49,900 nucleotides of DNA from a virus, in IMG/VR virus record IMGVR_UViG_3300025430_000035, positions 1-49,900 of that record; one strand, given 5' to 3'. Under the pieces are notes generated by a model that worked only from the letters and a program-made list of their open reading frames with translations, had not been told where the DNA came from and ran no database searches. A program made the position numbers and the translations under genes. The stretch's first letter is position 1, and every line of letters begins with the position of its first letter. Below, piece by piece: positions 42,122 to 49,849 of this stretch.

Positions 42122-42922
42122 CTAGTAAATTTTTCTCGATTTTAACGCTTCTTTACCCTTTTGGGTAACCATTTCATCGGGCAATTGACTAACTCGATAA
42201 AGGTACTTATAACGACACCGACAATATACCTCCTCGCCGGGCGCGACTACATTGCTAGTATATCCATCTTTTGGCTTTACATAACCATCTTTTTGCGCCC
42301 AATTATTTTGAATTAGATAAATATTCTCATCTAATTCTTTATGATCTTCACGATAGTTATATCCCGACTGTTTCCAATTACTGTGCCATTTTGCGGCAAT
42401 TGCGCCATTATCTAACGCTACGATTTCGTTAATATTAGCAATTAACTTGTGGGTTTGGTCAATAATCACGCGCCGTTCTTTGAACGGAAGCATCCCTAAT
42501 TCTTTTTTAATCTGCTTTTTTTCTTCTTTTTTATCGACTACTTTGCTTCCGCCAATAGGGATTGAAGTTGCCCATCCAGAGAAGCGGCGCAACATATTAC
42601 TGATAGATTCTTCGCGGTTAAATTTGATAAGATTGACCGAAGCTAGGATGCGGCGATCCAATTCAGCCCGCATTTTTGGCTTTAATCTGTCTACAGTAAA
42701 TCTTGTTACATCTTTATTGACCAATCCGCCCTTCGTTACTAAACGATCAAAAGCGCCCTTTAAAGCACGTTCAAGCTCGTTTTGGAGCTTTTCGGGTGTA
42801 ATTAATGATTTTACAGCCGATTTTTTAAGCTCTTTTACCCAAAAATCGAGTCTATCTTGGCTATCGAAGCCATAAATAATAAATTCATTAATGGCGGCTG
42901 TGAGGCACTCATAGAAAGTCAT
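42122..42922 (-). CDS. MuF-type minor head protein
   Basis: 266 residues. The C-terminal part KWHSNWKQSGYNYREDHKELDENIYLIQN, APGEEVYCRCRYKYLYR carries the conserved Cys and His pattern of phage Mu F/SPP1 gp7 head morphogenesis proteins. The N-terminal 150 residues are helical and basic. It lies directly after the portal gene, the standard place; it probably helps DNA exit or head assembly. No toxin domain is fused. Confidence 0.85.
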   Translation of the reverse strand: MTFYECLTAAINEFIIYGFDSQDRLDFWVKELKKSAVKSLITPEKLQNELERALKGAFDRLVTKGGLVNKDVTRFTVDRLKPKMRAELDRRILASVNLIKFNREESISNMLRRFSGWATSIPIGGSKVVDKKEEKKQIKKELGMLPFKERRVIIDQTHKLIANINEIVALDNGAIAAKWHSNWKQSGYNYREDHKELDENIYLIQNNWAQKDGYVKPKDGYTSNVVAPGEEVYCRCRYKYLYRVSQLPDEMVTQKGKEALKSRKIY

Positions 42923-42932
42923 TGCTTTTTCT

Positions 42933-44339
42933 TTACGCTAATTTAGGTAAATTAGGTTGTTCTTGAATTGGAATTTCATACTCTGCAATATCTTCCATAT
43001 CCAATTGCATATTAGATTTAAACATTTCCGGCATTTCAGACAAATTGTCTTGCGCCCATTGAACTAAGTTAGCCCTATTTTGCGGGTCAATTACAGGTAA
43101 AAGAGTACGAAGTACTTCAGTCATACCTTTAAGTTTAACTTCATCGGTTTTAACCAACTCGCTTGGCGTTTCCTCGATCATAGAATCCCAAGCTGGGGTA
43201 AACGCATCTTTCCATTCGTAAAAAGCTTCTTCGTAGGTCTTTCCTGCGTACATTTCAGGGTGTTTAGCTTGAACTATTTCATAAAATTGTTTATTCCATG
43301 CGCGATGCATGACAATTTTGTCAAAGAACTCGAACAGCGTTCTCATATCGTTGCGTAAGCCTGTTACATATTGAGCAATTGCAATTGCGTCTTGGCTACC
43401 TTCTGCAAAGCTATTAGCTAGGGCTTCATCTTTTAACAAGATGGCGGGTACGTCAGTAGCCGCCGCGATGTTGGCAATAATGTTATTCCTAGCCGTAGTC
43501 ATGGCGGTATCAGTATTATTCAAGTCGATAGACTCAATATCCTCATCCACATCAATAGACAACACGTTACCTGTAGTACCTTGCTGGAGCATACTGCGCT
43601 TAATTCCCGCGCCTACTTGCATTAAGCGGTTCACGATTGAGCCAGATTGCTTTTGCTTAATAACCAGTAATCCAGCCTTAAACGTCACCAAATCGTCCGT
43701 CACCATAGACTGAACAAAAGACTTTAGGGGGTATAGGGCGCGTTGAAACACAGAACGACCTGTAAAGCCAAAGCCAGAAGATTGATAAGCTAAATAAATT
43801 GGCGTGTTATTAAACACAATACAGCTTCTTGATGGGTGATAAGGCTGACCTGCCGCAGTAATAAACGTCTTAGGCTTTTGAAAGTCGGGCGCGTTAGGGT
43901 TCTGATTGGTGACTGTTGAGCCAGCAAGGTTTAACGGATCAAGTTTATTAAAGTAAATATCTAAGTCAGGCAATGTCCAAGGATCAATCGGTTGATCGGT
44001 AGGGACGCCTTCAGCGCCATAGATTACGGCGGCTACGCCATAAACACGTTTTAAAAAAGTAACGTCACGGATTACATTGGTTGCATCAAGGCTATTCCAT
44101 TCTTCATGGAACGCTTTAATCAACATTTCTTTTGGCTGGCAATCCATCGTAATTAAGCGTGGTTTGGATAGGGCTAATACAATCGGTTTTTCAATAATCT
44201 TAGCGGCTAAAGGGTGAAACTCAAAGATCGCTTTACAAGTCTGATAGCCTACAGGACTGCCCGGCTCTATTGCTTCCGCCTGAAGAAACTCCATCAGCGG
44301 AGAGGGTAAGCCTGTATTGGATATGGTTATTTCAGACAT
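42933..44339 (-). CDS. Portal protein (DUF1073-like)
   Basis: 468 residues. Forms the ring through which DNA enters the head. CKAIFEFHPLAAKIIEKP, VTFLKRVYGVAAVIYG, YQSSGFGFTGRSVFQRALYPLKSFVQSM, LSIDVDEDIESIDLNN and TDVPAILLKDEALANSFAEGSQDAIAIAQY (partial) are typical of the DUF1073 portal family. The clip/stem order and length are normal. Between terminase and MuF-like genes. Confidence 0.9.
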   Translation of the reverse strand: MSEITISNTGLPSPLMEFLQAEAIEPGSPVGYQTCKAIFEFHPLAAKIIEKPIVLALSKPRLITMDCQPKEMLIKAFHEEWNSLDATNVIRDVTFLKRVYGVAAVIYGAEGVPTDQPIDPWTLPDLDIYFNKLDPLNLAGSTVTNQNPNAPDFQKPKTFITAAGQPYHPSRSCIVFNNTPIYLAYQSSGFGFTGRSVFQRALYPLKSFVQSMVTDDLVTFKAGLLVIKQKQSGSIVNRLMQVGAGIKRSMLQQGTTGNVLSIDVDEDIESIDLNNTDTAMTTARNNIIANIAAATDVPAILLKDEALANSFAEGSQDAIAIAQYVTGLRNDMRTLFEFFDKIVMHRAWNKQFYEIVQAKHPEMYAGKTYEEAFYEWKDAFTPAWDSMIEETPSELVKTDEVKLKGMTEVLRTLLPVIDPQNRANLVQWAQDNLSEMPEMFKSNMQLDMEDIAEYEIPIQEQPNLPKLA

Positions 44340-44377
44340 AGATTATTCCCTAGAAATATATTTTGCCCATAATAGCA

Positions 44378-45667
44378 TTAGAACCCATACTTATCCCCTA
44401 GCGCAATAGCTAATCCGTAGACGGCGCAATCAAGTAGATCATCGGCACGTTTAAAAGCTTCTTTGTCACCAATCCGAAAGTTTGCCAGTTGGGTTAATAA
44501 GTGGTTTCGGGCTGTTCCTTTAAGCGTCATGGTTTTGTTAAACGCATATTCGCTAATTTTCATTTTTTCTTGATGGTAATAGCCAGACACGTTGATTGCA
44601 CGTTCGTCTTTGCCAGACTGAGTTAACTTGCTATCAATCTCATGGACGTTCCATCCTCTGTTTCTACCTTGTTGGAGCAAAATCGACCCAGCGGCAGTAT
44701 CTTCGATAAATGTACCTGTCACGCCGTTGCGCGACTTGCATTGTCTTGCCAATTCTTCCAATCGGCTAAACACGCTAGGAATCCAGTTTTCTAGCAAAGC
44801 GCCGTCAATATTGACCGCATCCCAATCTAAAATTGTTAAAGGTATACCTAAATGCTCATTGTATGCAAAGTAGATTACCGCAGTTGAATCATGCTCTTTG
44901 CCACCTTTTACCGCGCAATCCATTACGGCAAACACAGAATCGCACTTTTCGGGGTACTGAATTGGCTCATGGTTGACCAGCAGTTTGTCTACGGAGAAGA
45001 ACGCAATTCCTGACCAATCAATGAACTCAGCCAAATACTCTTGACGAAACACCATCGGGTGGTTGCGGACTCGCTCACGTTCTAGCTCATCTAAAGGTAC
45101 GTAAGGGTTTGTACTGGTTGGCGCATGGAAAGTTGCAAATCCCAAACTGTCGTCATTACACGCCGCATAGAAAAAGTTGTCTGGATCAACGCCGTTTGGC
45201 GTACTGAACACCCACGCTATTCCGCGAGTTGTCAGCATGGTCGGCTTGATTCCTTTGAACCATACATCATCTTTCATTTGCGGGGACTTAGTAAATCCAG
45301 CCTCATCAATTAGCACTAAGTCATATTCGCGTCCGCGCCCAGCTAATTCATTGTCATTTAACGTCCAAAAGTCAATTTTGCCTTTGCCGATTAGCTTCAT
45401 CGTGGCTTCGTTCTTGTTTGCCGTTTTGATGATGGGGTCGAGCATATCGCGCAAGTGATCCCACGGCTCTGCTAACTGTTTATGCTCGGGCGCGAAGATT
45501 CCAACAGACTTGCCGTTTGCCGCGCCTCTTGCCGCCAACCATTCTAAAAATCGAGTCTTACCCCAACGCCGTCCGCACCTTGTTACGTTTAGACGTTTTT
45601 GTTGTTTGAATAGTGCTTCTTGCCCTTCATGCAATATGGGCAAATTAAAACCAATTTCAGTTGTCAT
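44378..45667 (-). CDS. Terminase large subunit
   Basis: 429 residues. Packages DNA into the head. ATPase: Walker A CGRRWGKT (31-38), Walker B VLIDEAG (118-124), coupling motif FSTPNG (154-159). Nuclease: D250 in AVMDCAV, E322/D323 in TFIEDTAAG, D413 in DLLDCAVYGL. All expected acids are present. Overlaps the upstream gene by 11 bases. The ends it makes are unknown from sequence; terminal repeats at the window ends leave the packaging mode open. Confidence 0.95.
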   Translation of the reverse strand: MTTEIGFNLPILHEGQEALFKQQKRLNVTRCGRRWGKTRFLEWLAARGAANGKSVGIFAPEHKQLAEPWDHLRDMLDPIIKTANKNEATMKLIGKGKIDFWTLNDNELAGRGREYDLVLIDEAGFTKSPQMKDDVWFKGIKPTMLTTRGIAWVFSTPNGVDPDNFFYAACNDDSLGFATFHAPTSTNPYVPLDELERERVRNHPMVFRQEYLAEFIDWSGIAFFSVDKLLVNHEPIQYPEKCDSVFAVMDCAVKGGKEHDSTAVIYFAYNEHLGIPLTILDWDAVNIDGALLENWIPSVFSRLEELARQCKSRNGVTGTFIEDTAAGSILLQQGRNRGWNVHEIDSKLTQSGKDERAINVSGYYHQEKMKISEYAFNKTMTLKGTARNHLLTQLANFRIGDKEAFKRADDLLDCAVYGLAIALGDKYGF

Positions 45668-46064
45668 TAATTTCTGGGTCAGGTAGCCAATTTCTTACAT
45701 TGATAGTTACATCGCCGTTTGCGTCATTGTCTGGTCTAGCTGGTTTCCAGTTGTGTTTGTGGGTCAGTAAAAACTGTAACGCTTTTAAATCGCGTTCATC
45801 TATTGCTTTTTCATTGGCTACAGTAGATAGCATCATCTCATTCATGGCAGTACCGACTGAAATAGCGTTCGCTACGTTTTCATCTGATTCGCGCAATACG
45901 GCAAATGCTTTAGGCATGAAGCCTGAAGCGAGTGCAAGAGAGTCACCTGTAACGCCTTTAAAAGAGGCATCGAAAATTTTACCGAGTTCTTCTTCAGTAG
46001 CAACAATTCGATCTACTTTTACTTCAATAGAGAAAAAATTGGCTGGTAGCCCAAATATCTTCAT
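45657..46064 (-). CDS. Probable terminase small subunit
   Basis: 135 residues; ATG 46064 with AGGAAAG upstream. A helical protein (EELGKIFDASFKGVTG, ERDLKALQFLLTHKHNWKPA) ending WLPDPEINDN. It overlaps the large terminase by 11 bases, which is the usual TerS position and coupling. An HTH is not obvious, so the call rests on context, size and helical content. First gene of the late block. Confidence 0.7.
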   Translation of the reverse strand: MKIFGLPANFFSIEVKVDRIVATEEELGKIFDASFKGVTGDSLALASGFMPKAFAVLRESDENVANAISVGTAMNEMMLSTVANEKAIDERDLKALQFLLTHKHNWKPARPDNDANGDVTINVRNWLPDPEINDN

Positions 46065-46101
46065 ATTCTTTCCTTTTTCCTCGTAAATAAGGTGAATATT
46101 A

Positions 46102-46134
46102 GTGCATTTTTATAAAAAGCACAAATTATGTCAA
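46102..46134 (-). promoter_or_regulatory. Possible late-block promoter and dyad
   Basis: Minus-strand TTGACA (46134-46129) is a perfect -35. The -10 is poor (TAAAAA at a 16-base spacer, or TATAAA at 14). A near-palindrome (GTGC...TTTTTATAAAAA...GCAC) covers the same region and could be a regulator site. It lies about 65 bases before the small terminase start. Confidence 0.4.
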
Positions 46135-46264
46135 ACAAGATTTACCTAGTGTAAAAGAATGTGTTGCAGTATGAAATTTATAAAAATTTTTTTGGGGTTT
46201 TATATTTAGCTTTTTTGCTGTATGCGGGTAGCTTTTTGAGTTTTGCTAACGGAGTTGCGTGGTG

Positions 46265-46297
46265 GGGGGATATTAATGACCCCCTTTTTCTTTTTTT
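46265..46297 (+). terminator. Rightward terminator-like hairpin without upstream gene
   Basis: GGGGG (46265-46269) pairs with CCCCC (46280-46284) around a 10-base AT loop, followed by five T, C and seven T. Its orientation is rightward, yet no plus-strand gene precedes it. It could end a small RNA, or block antisense transcription into the operon at 47042. Confidence 0.55.
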
Positions 46298-46341
46298 ATA
46301 GGCAAAAAAATCCCTATATAAATCAACAACTTAGCATTATA

Positions 46342-46494
46342 GATAATAATTGAGATAATCGAGATAATCTGCGCCTAGATAATGCAACCAGCACCCAGCA
46401 GACTGCCGATTGCGTATAATTAGCGATTATGTAAAACAAGAATCAAGGTTTTAAGGTCATATTGTCATGGTCTTATCAGTGCATTTTAGATAAT
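46342..46494. repeat. Second GATAAT cluster
   Basis: Forward GATAAT copies at 46342, 46354, 46363, 46378 and 46489, in the same orientation as the array at 100-480. The two arrays flank the amidoligase operon if the ends are joined. They are rare elsewhere in intergenic DNA. Confidence 0.65.
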
Positions 46495-46545
46495 GCCGGT
46501 CGCATGTTGCTGGGTGCGTCCAGAGGCGCGATAAAAATTTACCTG

Positions 46546-46700
46546 ATAGCACCCAGCAACACGCAAACACGCAACCAGCACCAACCAAACACGCAACCCC
46601 CAGACACCCAGACACCTAGACCAGCACCTAGACCAGCACCTAGACCAGCACCTAGACCAGCACCCAGCACCCACCAAACCAGCCAAAATCCACCCCTAAA
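46546..46700. other. C/A-rich low-complexity non-coding stretch
   Basis: A stretch almost without G on the plus strand, made of words such as CACGCAAC, CCAGCA and ACCCAGAC. An ORF on either strand gives only low-complexity peptides (PRPAPRPAP or WSRCWSRC), so I do not call a gene. Confidence 0.6.
46615..46662. repeat. Four tandem copies of a 12-base unit
   Basis: CCTAGACCAGCA repeated four times without change, inside the C/A-rich stretch. Copy number at such sites often varies between relatives. Confidence 0.92.
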
Positions 46701-46783
46701 ACCTAAGTCAAATTGTCAATTGTCATTGCAAAAAAAGTCGTCACGGCTGGCGCACACCCACACCAACCCCATATATTGATTTT

Positions 46784-46813
46784 TTGATTATTAAAATCCT
46801 CATAAGGTATAAC
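46784..46813 (+). promoter_or_regulatory. Weak upstream promoter candidate
   Basis: TTGATT (46784-46789) and TATAAC (46808-46813) with an 18-base spacer. It would give a leader of about 220 bases containing the inverted GTCAAATTGTCA pair. Weak compared with the promoter at 46959-46987. Confidence 0.3.
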
Positions 46814-46958
46814 AATTTAGCCAAACAACCCCCCCAAAACCTGTATCTATATGGCTTGCGTGTTAAGTCATTTCACCCACCCAGAATGACAATCCAGACC
46901 CCATTTTTGACAATTTGACATAGCGTTTTAGCACTACGTCAAATTGTCAGAAAACAAT

Positions 46959-46987
46959 TTGACCTATAGAGAGCAAACCCCCATAAT
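46959..46987 (+). promoter_or_regulatory. Promoter of the amidoligase operon
   Basis: TTGACC (46959-46964) and CATAAT (46982-46987) with a 17-base spacer, close to the bacterial sigma-70 consensus. A GTCAAATTGTCA-type box covers the -35, so the regulator probably controls this promoter. The gene starts 55 bases after the -10, behind AGAGGAG. Confidence 0.7.
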
Positions 46988-47041
46988 CGGGTCTGGGCAA
47001 TCCACGCTCAAATTTGATTAAACCTAGAGGAGAAAATCAAA

Positions 47042-48547
47042 ATGGACTTACAAACCTACATTAGGAATTTTGGCAATAGCAGTAGCACTAACGCAGATAA
47101 GCGCGTTTTAATCCGTTCACGTTACGCACCAGACAGACGCGCCACACGTTATGAGCGCGCACTAGGCGCGTCCAGCGCGCAAAATCCTACGCGCTATCTA
47201 CGCGCTAAAGTCGCATGGAAAATACTGGGCAAAAACCTAACAGACGCGATACGCGATGAAGACCCCCAGAGCGCGCTAGACGTTATCAACCAGCATCTAA
47301 ACTTAGGGCGCGCGCGTTGGCTAGATACGTTGCGCGACTTATTTTTAGATCAATTTGACGAGTGCCATGACTGTGACGATTTATTTTTGGACGGCGATTT
47401 GTGCTCAATTTACGATGGGGATTACTACGTCTGCGAAGACTGCCGTTCTAGTAGATATCACTACTCAGACAGGCGCGATATGTACGTGGCAGACGATGAT
47501 ACGCAGGACGAAGACGAAGACGAAAGAGAGAATAATTCTGTTATCGGCGAATATCACTCAAGCAAACACGAATTAGGGCATATCCCCAGCAAGTATGACG
47601 ACAGGAAAACACGCGTCTTACTGGGACTTGAATTAGAGATGGAGATTGGTGAAGGATATGACCGCTACAACAAAGCAGGAGAGCTACTGGGCGCGCTGGG
47701 GTATCACACGGAAGCTGGCGCGCAGTACGCGCTCTGCGAGCAGGACGGATCACTAGATTGTGGCTTTGAAATGGTCACCGGATATACAGGGTTAGACGTT
47801 CACGCCCAGCAGTTAGCATTTTTCAAGCAAAGGTTTGCAGGTGCTAAATCGCACAACACTAGAACGTGCGGACTACACGTTCACGTCTGCAAAGCGGGAA
47901 TGTCATTACTACACGCAAGCAAATTAGTTTTGTTTATCAACGATGAAAAGAATCACGACCTTATTAAAACAATCGCCAGACGGACGGAATCGTCCTATAG
48001 CGTGTTTAAGGATAAGAGCGTGGATAAGTCGTGGATTAAAGACGCAGTACGCACCGCGCACCCAGAGACACGCGCAACGCAACCAGACGATTACGAACGC
48101 GACTACCGCAACGGGTCGCGCAAACGCAACGCGCTCCGCAATCTAAACTCTAGCCGTTACGAAGCCTTAAATTTTAATAACGAGAAGACAGTAGAATTTA
48201 GACTGTTTAAAGGCTCGCTCAAATACACAACTATTATGGCGTGTTTAGAGTTCTCGTTCATATCGTGGTTCTTTGCTCGTGATACGTCCCAGACGCAACT
48301 TACAACTGCGAATTTTCTGCAATACATCTGTTTGGAAAATAACAGACGCGATACCCGCTATCTGCGCGAGTATTTGTCGGAAAAGGGATATACGCTACCC
48401 TTTAAACCTAAAGCAGATACACGCGCCGACCAACTGCGCGCTGGCAATATTGTTGTTACAAAAATCGAAACAGTCACAGCAAGCAACGCGCCGTCTGGCG
48501 TCCGTCTTACTGGTATTTCAACAATCAACGACAACGAGGAATTCTAA
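47042..48547 (+). CDS. Amidoligase-family protein with N-terminal Cys4 region
   Basis: 501 residues; ATG with AGAGGAG upstream. Residues 1-100 are basic. C108-x2-C111 and C131-x2-C134 form a probable zinc site. An acidic linker follows (151-163). Residues 190-400 carry the Amidoligase_2 pattern of the glutamine synthetase-like ligase fold: LGLELEM (194-200), EQDGSLDCGFEMV (233-245), CGLHVHV (276-282) and VEFRLF (384-389). These enzymes use ATP to join a carboxyl group to an amine or ammonia. The next gene supplies a glutaminase, so ammonia from glutamine is the likely nitrogen donor. The acceptor may be a peptide, protein or cell-wall group; unknown. Confidence 0.82.
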   Translation: MDLQTYIRNFGNSSSTNADKRVLIRSRYAPDRRATRYERALGASSAQNPTRYLRAKVAWKILGKNLTDAIRDEDPQSALDVINQHLNLGRARWLDTLRDLFLDQFDECHDCDDLFLDGDLCSIYDGDYYVCEDCRSSRYHYSDRRDMYVADDDTQDEDEDERENNSVIGEYHSSKHELGHIPSKYDDRKTRVLLGLELEMEIGEGYDRYNKAGELLGALGYHTEAGAQYALCEQDGSLDCGFEMVTGYTGLDVHAQQLAFFKQRFAGAKSHNTRTCGLHVHVCKAGMSLLHASKLVLFINDEKNHDLIKTIARRTESSYSVFKDKSVDKSWIKDAVRTAHPETRATQPDDYERDYRNGSRKRNALRNLNSSRYEALNFNNEKTVEFRLFKGSLKYTTIMACLEFSFISWFFARDTSQTQLTTANFLQYICLENNRRDTRYLREYLSEKGYTLPFKPKADTRADQLRAGNIVVTKIETVTASNAPSGVRLTGISTINDNEEF

Positions 48548-48549
48548 TA

Positions 48550-49620
48550 ATGTGTCTACTAATCAACCAACCAACCACCGCGCCGGTACTACCAGCCCAT
48601 TGGCTCTCCGACTTTTTCAGTTATAACTCTGACGGCGTGGGCGTGATGTACTCGGAAAACAACTGTCTTATCATGGAGAAAATTCTCCCAAAAACAGACG
48701 CGGAATTTATTGCATTTTATAACGCGCATATTGCTGGGAAGGACTGCGCGTATCACCTACGCATGCGAACGCATGGCGACACCGACCTAGAGAATTGTCA
48801 CCCCTATATGGTCTTAAACCATGCAGAGCACGGCATGGATTTAGCCCTTATGCACAATGGGATTTTGAGTACTGGCAACAAAGCAGACCCCAGCAAGTCG
48901 GATACGTGGCATTACATACGTGATTATTTGCGTCCCATGCTATCTGGCAACCCTGAATTTTTTATGCACCCAGCCTTTTCTAAAATTGTTGGCGACCATA
49001 TAGGGTCTGGTAACAAGTTTGTTTTGATGGATAACGCGGGACGTGTCGCGACTATCAACCAGAACGCTGGCGTGTTTTGGGGAGGGTTATGGCTCTCCAA
49101 CACTTATGCGTGGACTGCGCCGTCCAATACCAGTAAGAGCGCGCCAGTAAGCAAGAAGGCGTCAAAACTGGTAAAGCTGGCAACCCAGCAAGTAAACCAA
49201 AAACCAATACGCCAGACCTACGCACCCACCTACGGATACTCTCGCGCTGGGTATGGTCTTGCTGGGTCGCAAGTATATCCAAGCTGGGACGACGACGGCG
49301 CGGGCTGGGAGGACAACTGGAAAACTACGCCCAGCACCCAGACCGGCGCGCGAAATACTCGCTGGGACTTTGACGACAACGTGGCGGAATATCTCATGGT
49401 CTTATCTGACATGGACTTAGACAAAGCGTCTAGCGTATCTCTAGCGTCCAGCGTTGATTTTGCGGAGATGTACGGAATAGACGCGTTCGCGGAGATTTGT
49501 GAAATGACAATAGACGGCGATATATCGGAGGAATGGTTCGTCAACCTGATAACAGACCCAGCCAAAGCGCGCGCGACTTTCGCGTGGCTTAAACCCTTAA
49601 ACAATTACGAGGACGCATGA
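48550..49620 (+). CDS. Class II glutamine amidotransferase (Ntn hydrolase)
   Basis: 356 residues. MCLLI puts the catalytic cysteine at position 2, to be exposed after Met removal, which fixes the start; GAGGA lies upstream. Family marks: YNSDGVGVMY (25-34), HLRMRTHGDTDLENCHPY (69-86), LMHNGIL (100-106), SDTWHYIRD (117-125), and FVLMDNAGRVATIN (157-170). It should free ammonia from glutamine. The C-terminal 160 residues are a linker plus an acidic helical region of no known family, possibly for docking with the amidoligase. The start is two bases after the amidoligase stop, so the two are co-translated. Confidence 0.87.
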   Translation: MCLLINQPTTAPVLPAHWLSDFFSYNSDGVGVMYSENNCLIMEKILPKTDAEFIAFYNAHIAGKDCAYHLRMRTHGDTDLENCHPYMVLNHAEHGMDLALMHNGILSTGNKADPSKSDTWHYIRDYLRPMLSGNPEFFMHPAFSKIVGDHIGSGNKFVLMDNAGRVATINQNAGVFWGGLWLSNTYAWTAPSNTSKSAPVSKKASKLVKLATQQVNQKPIRQTYAPTYGYSRAGYGLAGSQVYPSWDDDGAGWEDNWKTTPSTQTGARNTRWDFDDNVAEYLMVLSDMDLDKASSVSLASSVDFAEMYGIDAFAEICEMTIDGDISEEWFVNLITDPAKARATFAWLKPLNNYEDA

Positions 49621-49730
49621 TGGAAAACAATAAACAACCAACAATCTGGGACATACTAGGCGCGTGTCTATTAGGTGCGCTACTAAGCGCAGTTCTATTC
49701 TGGGAGCATATCCCCGCGCTATTTAGATAA
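49617..49730 (+). CDS. Small membrane protein of the amidoligase operon, 37 aa
   Basis: Start ATG 49617 (or 49620) overlaps the amidotransferase stop. MMENNKQPTIWDILG is followed by one hydrophobic segment (ACLLGALLSAVLFW) and EHIPALFR, so a single-pass membrane protein is likely. As the third gene of the operon it may place the ligase pair at the membrane, which would fit a cell-envelope substrate, but this is inference. Confidence 0.6.
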   Translation: MMENNKQPTIWDILGACLLGALLSAVLFWEHIPALFR

Positions 49731-49749
49731 ACGCCACCAGCAACCCAGC

Positions 49750-49777
49750 AGACCCGCCTAGTGCGGGTCTTTTTTTG
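49750..49777 (+). terminator. Rho-independent terminator of the amidoligase operon
   Basis: Perfect stem AGACCCGC (49750-49757) with GCGGGTCT (49763-49770), loop CTAGT, then seven T. It ends the three-gene rightward operon 20 bases after the last stop. Confidence 0.95.
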
Positions 49778-49815
49778 TTTGTTATTCTCGCGACCCGCGC
49801 ACCCAGATAACAAAC
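49777..49815. repeat. Inverted repeat near the right end
   Basis: GTTTGTTAT (49777-49785) and ATAACAAAC (49807-49815) are perfect inverses with 21 bases between them, including a CGCG core. It starts in the T run of the terminator. It may be a second stem of the terminator region or an end structure. Confidence 0.6.
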
Positions 49816-49849
49816 GTATGTCAAAAACCCCCCCAGTTTTAACAAACAA

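Larger units (their letters stand above)
46065..46458. other. Non-coding region upstream of the late block
   Basis: Between the small terminase start and the GTCA-box region there is AT-rich DNA with no supported ORF. It holds the possible late promoter (46102-46134), a terminator-like hairpin (46265-46297) and a GATAAT cluster (from 46342). Confidence 0.6.
46456..46963. promoter_or_regulatory. GTCAAATTGTCA box array upstream of the amidoligase operon
   Basis: Exact GTCAAATTGTCA at 46707-46718 and 46938-46949, its exact reverse at 46908-46919, an 11-of-12 copy at 46456-46467, and a reversed 10-base copy at 46954-46963. Sites 46908-46923 and 46934-46949 form an inverted repeat with one mismatch. 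The last copy covers the -35 of the promoter at 46959. This is probably a regulator-binding array, or an iteron set. Confidence 0.75.

Noticed and set aside
46462-46779. 105-aa plus-strand ORF with PRPAPRPAP repeats, and the minus ORF with WSRCWSRC
   Set aside because: The peptides follow from the four 12-base tandem repeats and C/A-rich DNA. No ribosome binding site or overlap supports either frame, and regulator boxes lie inside the region.
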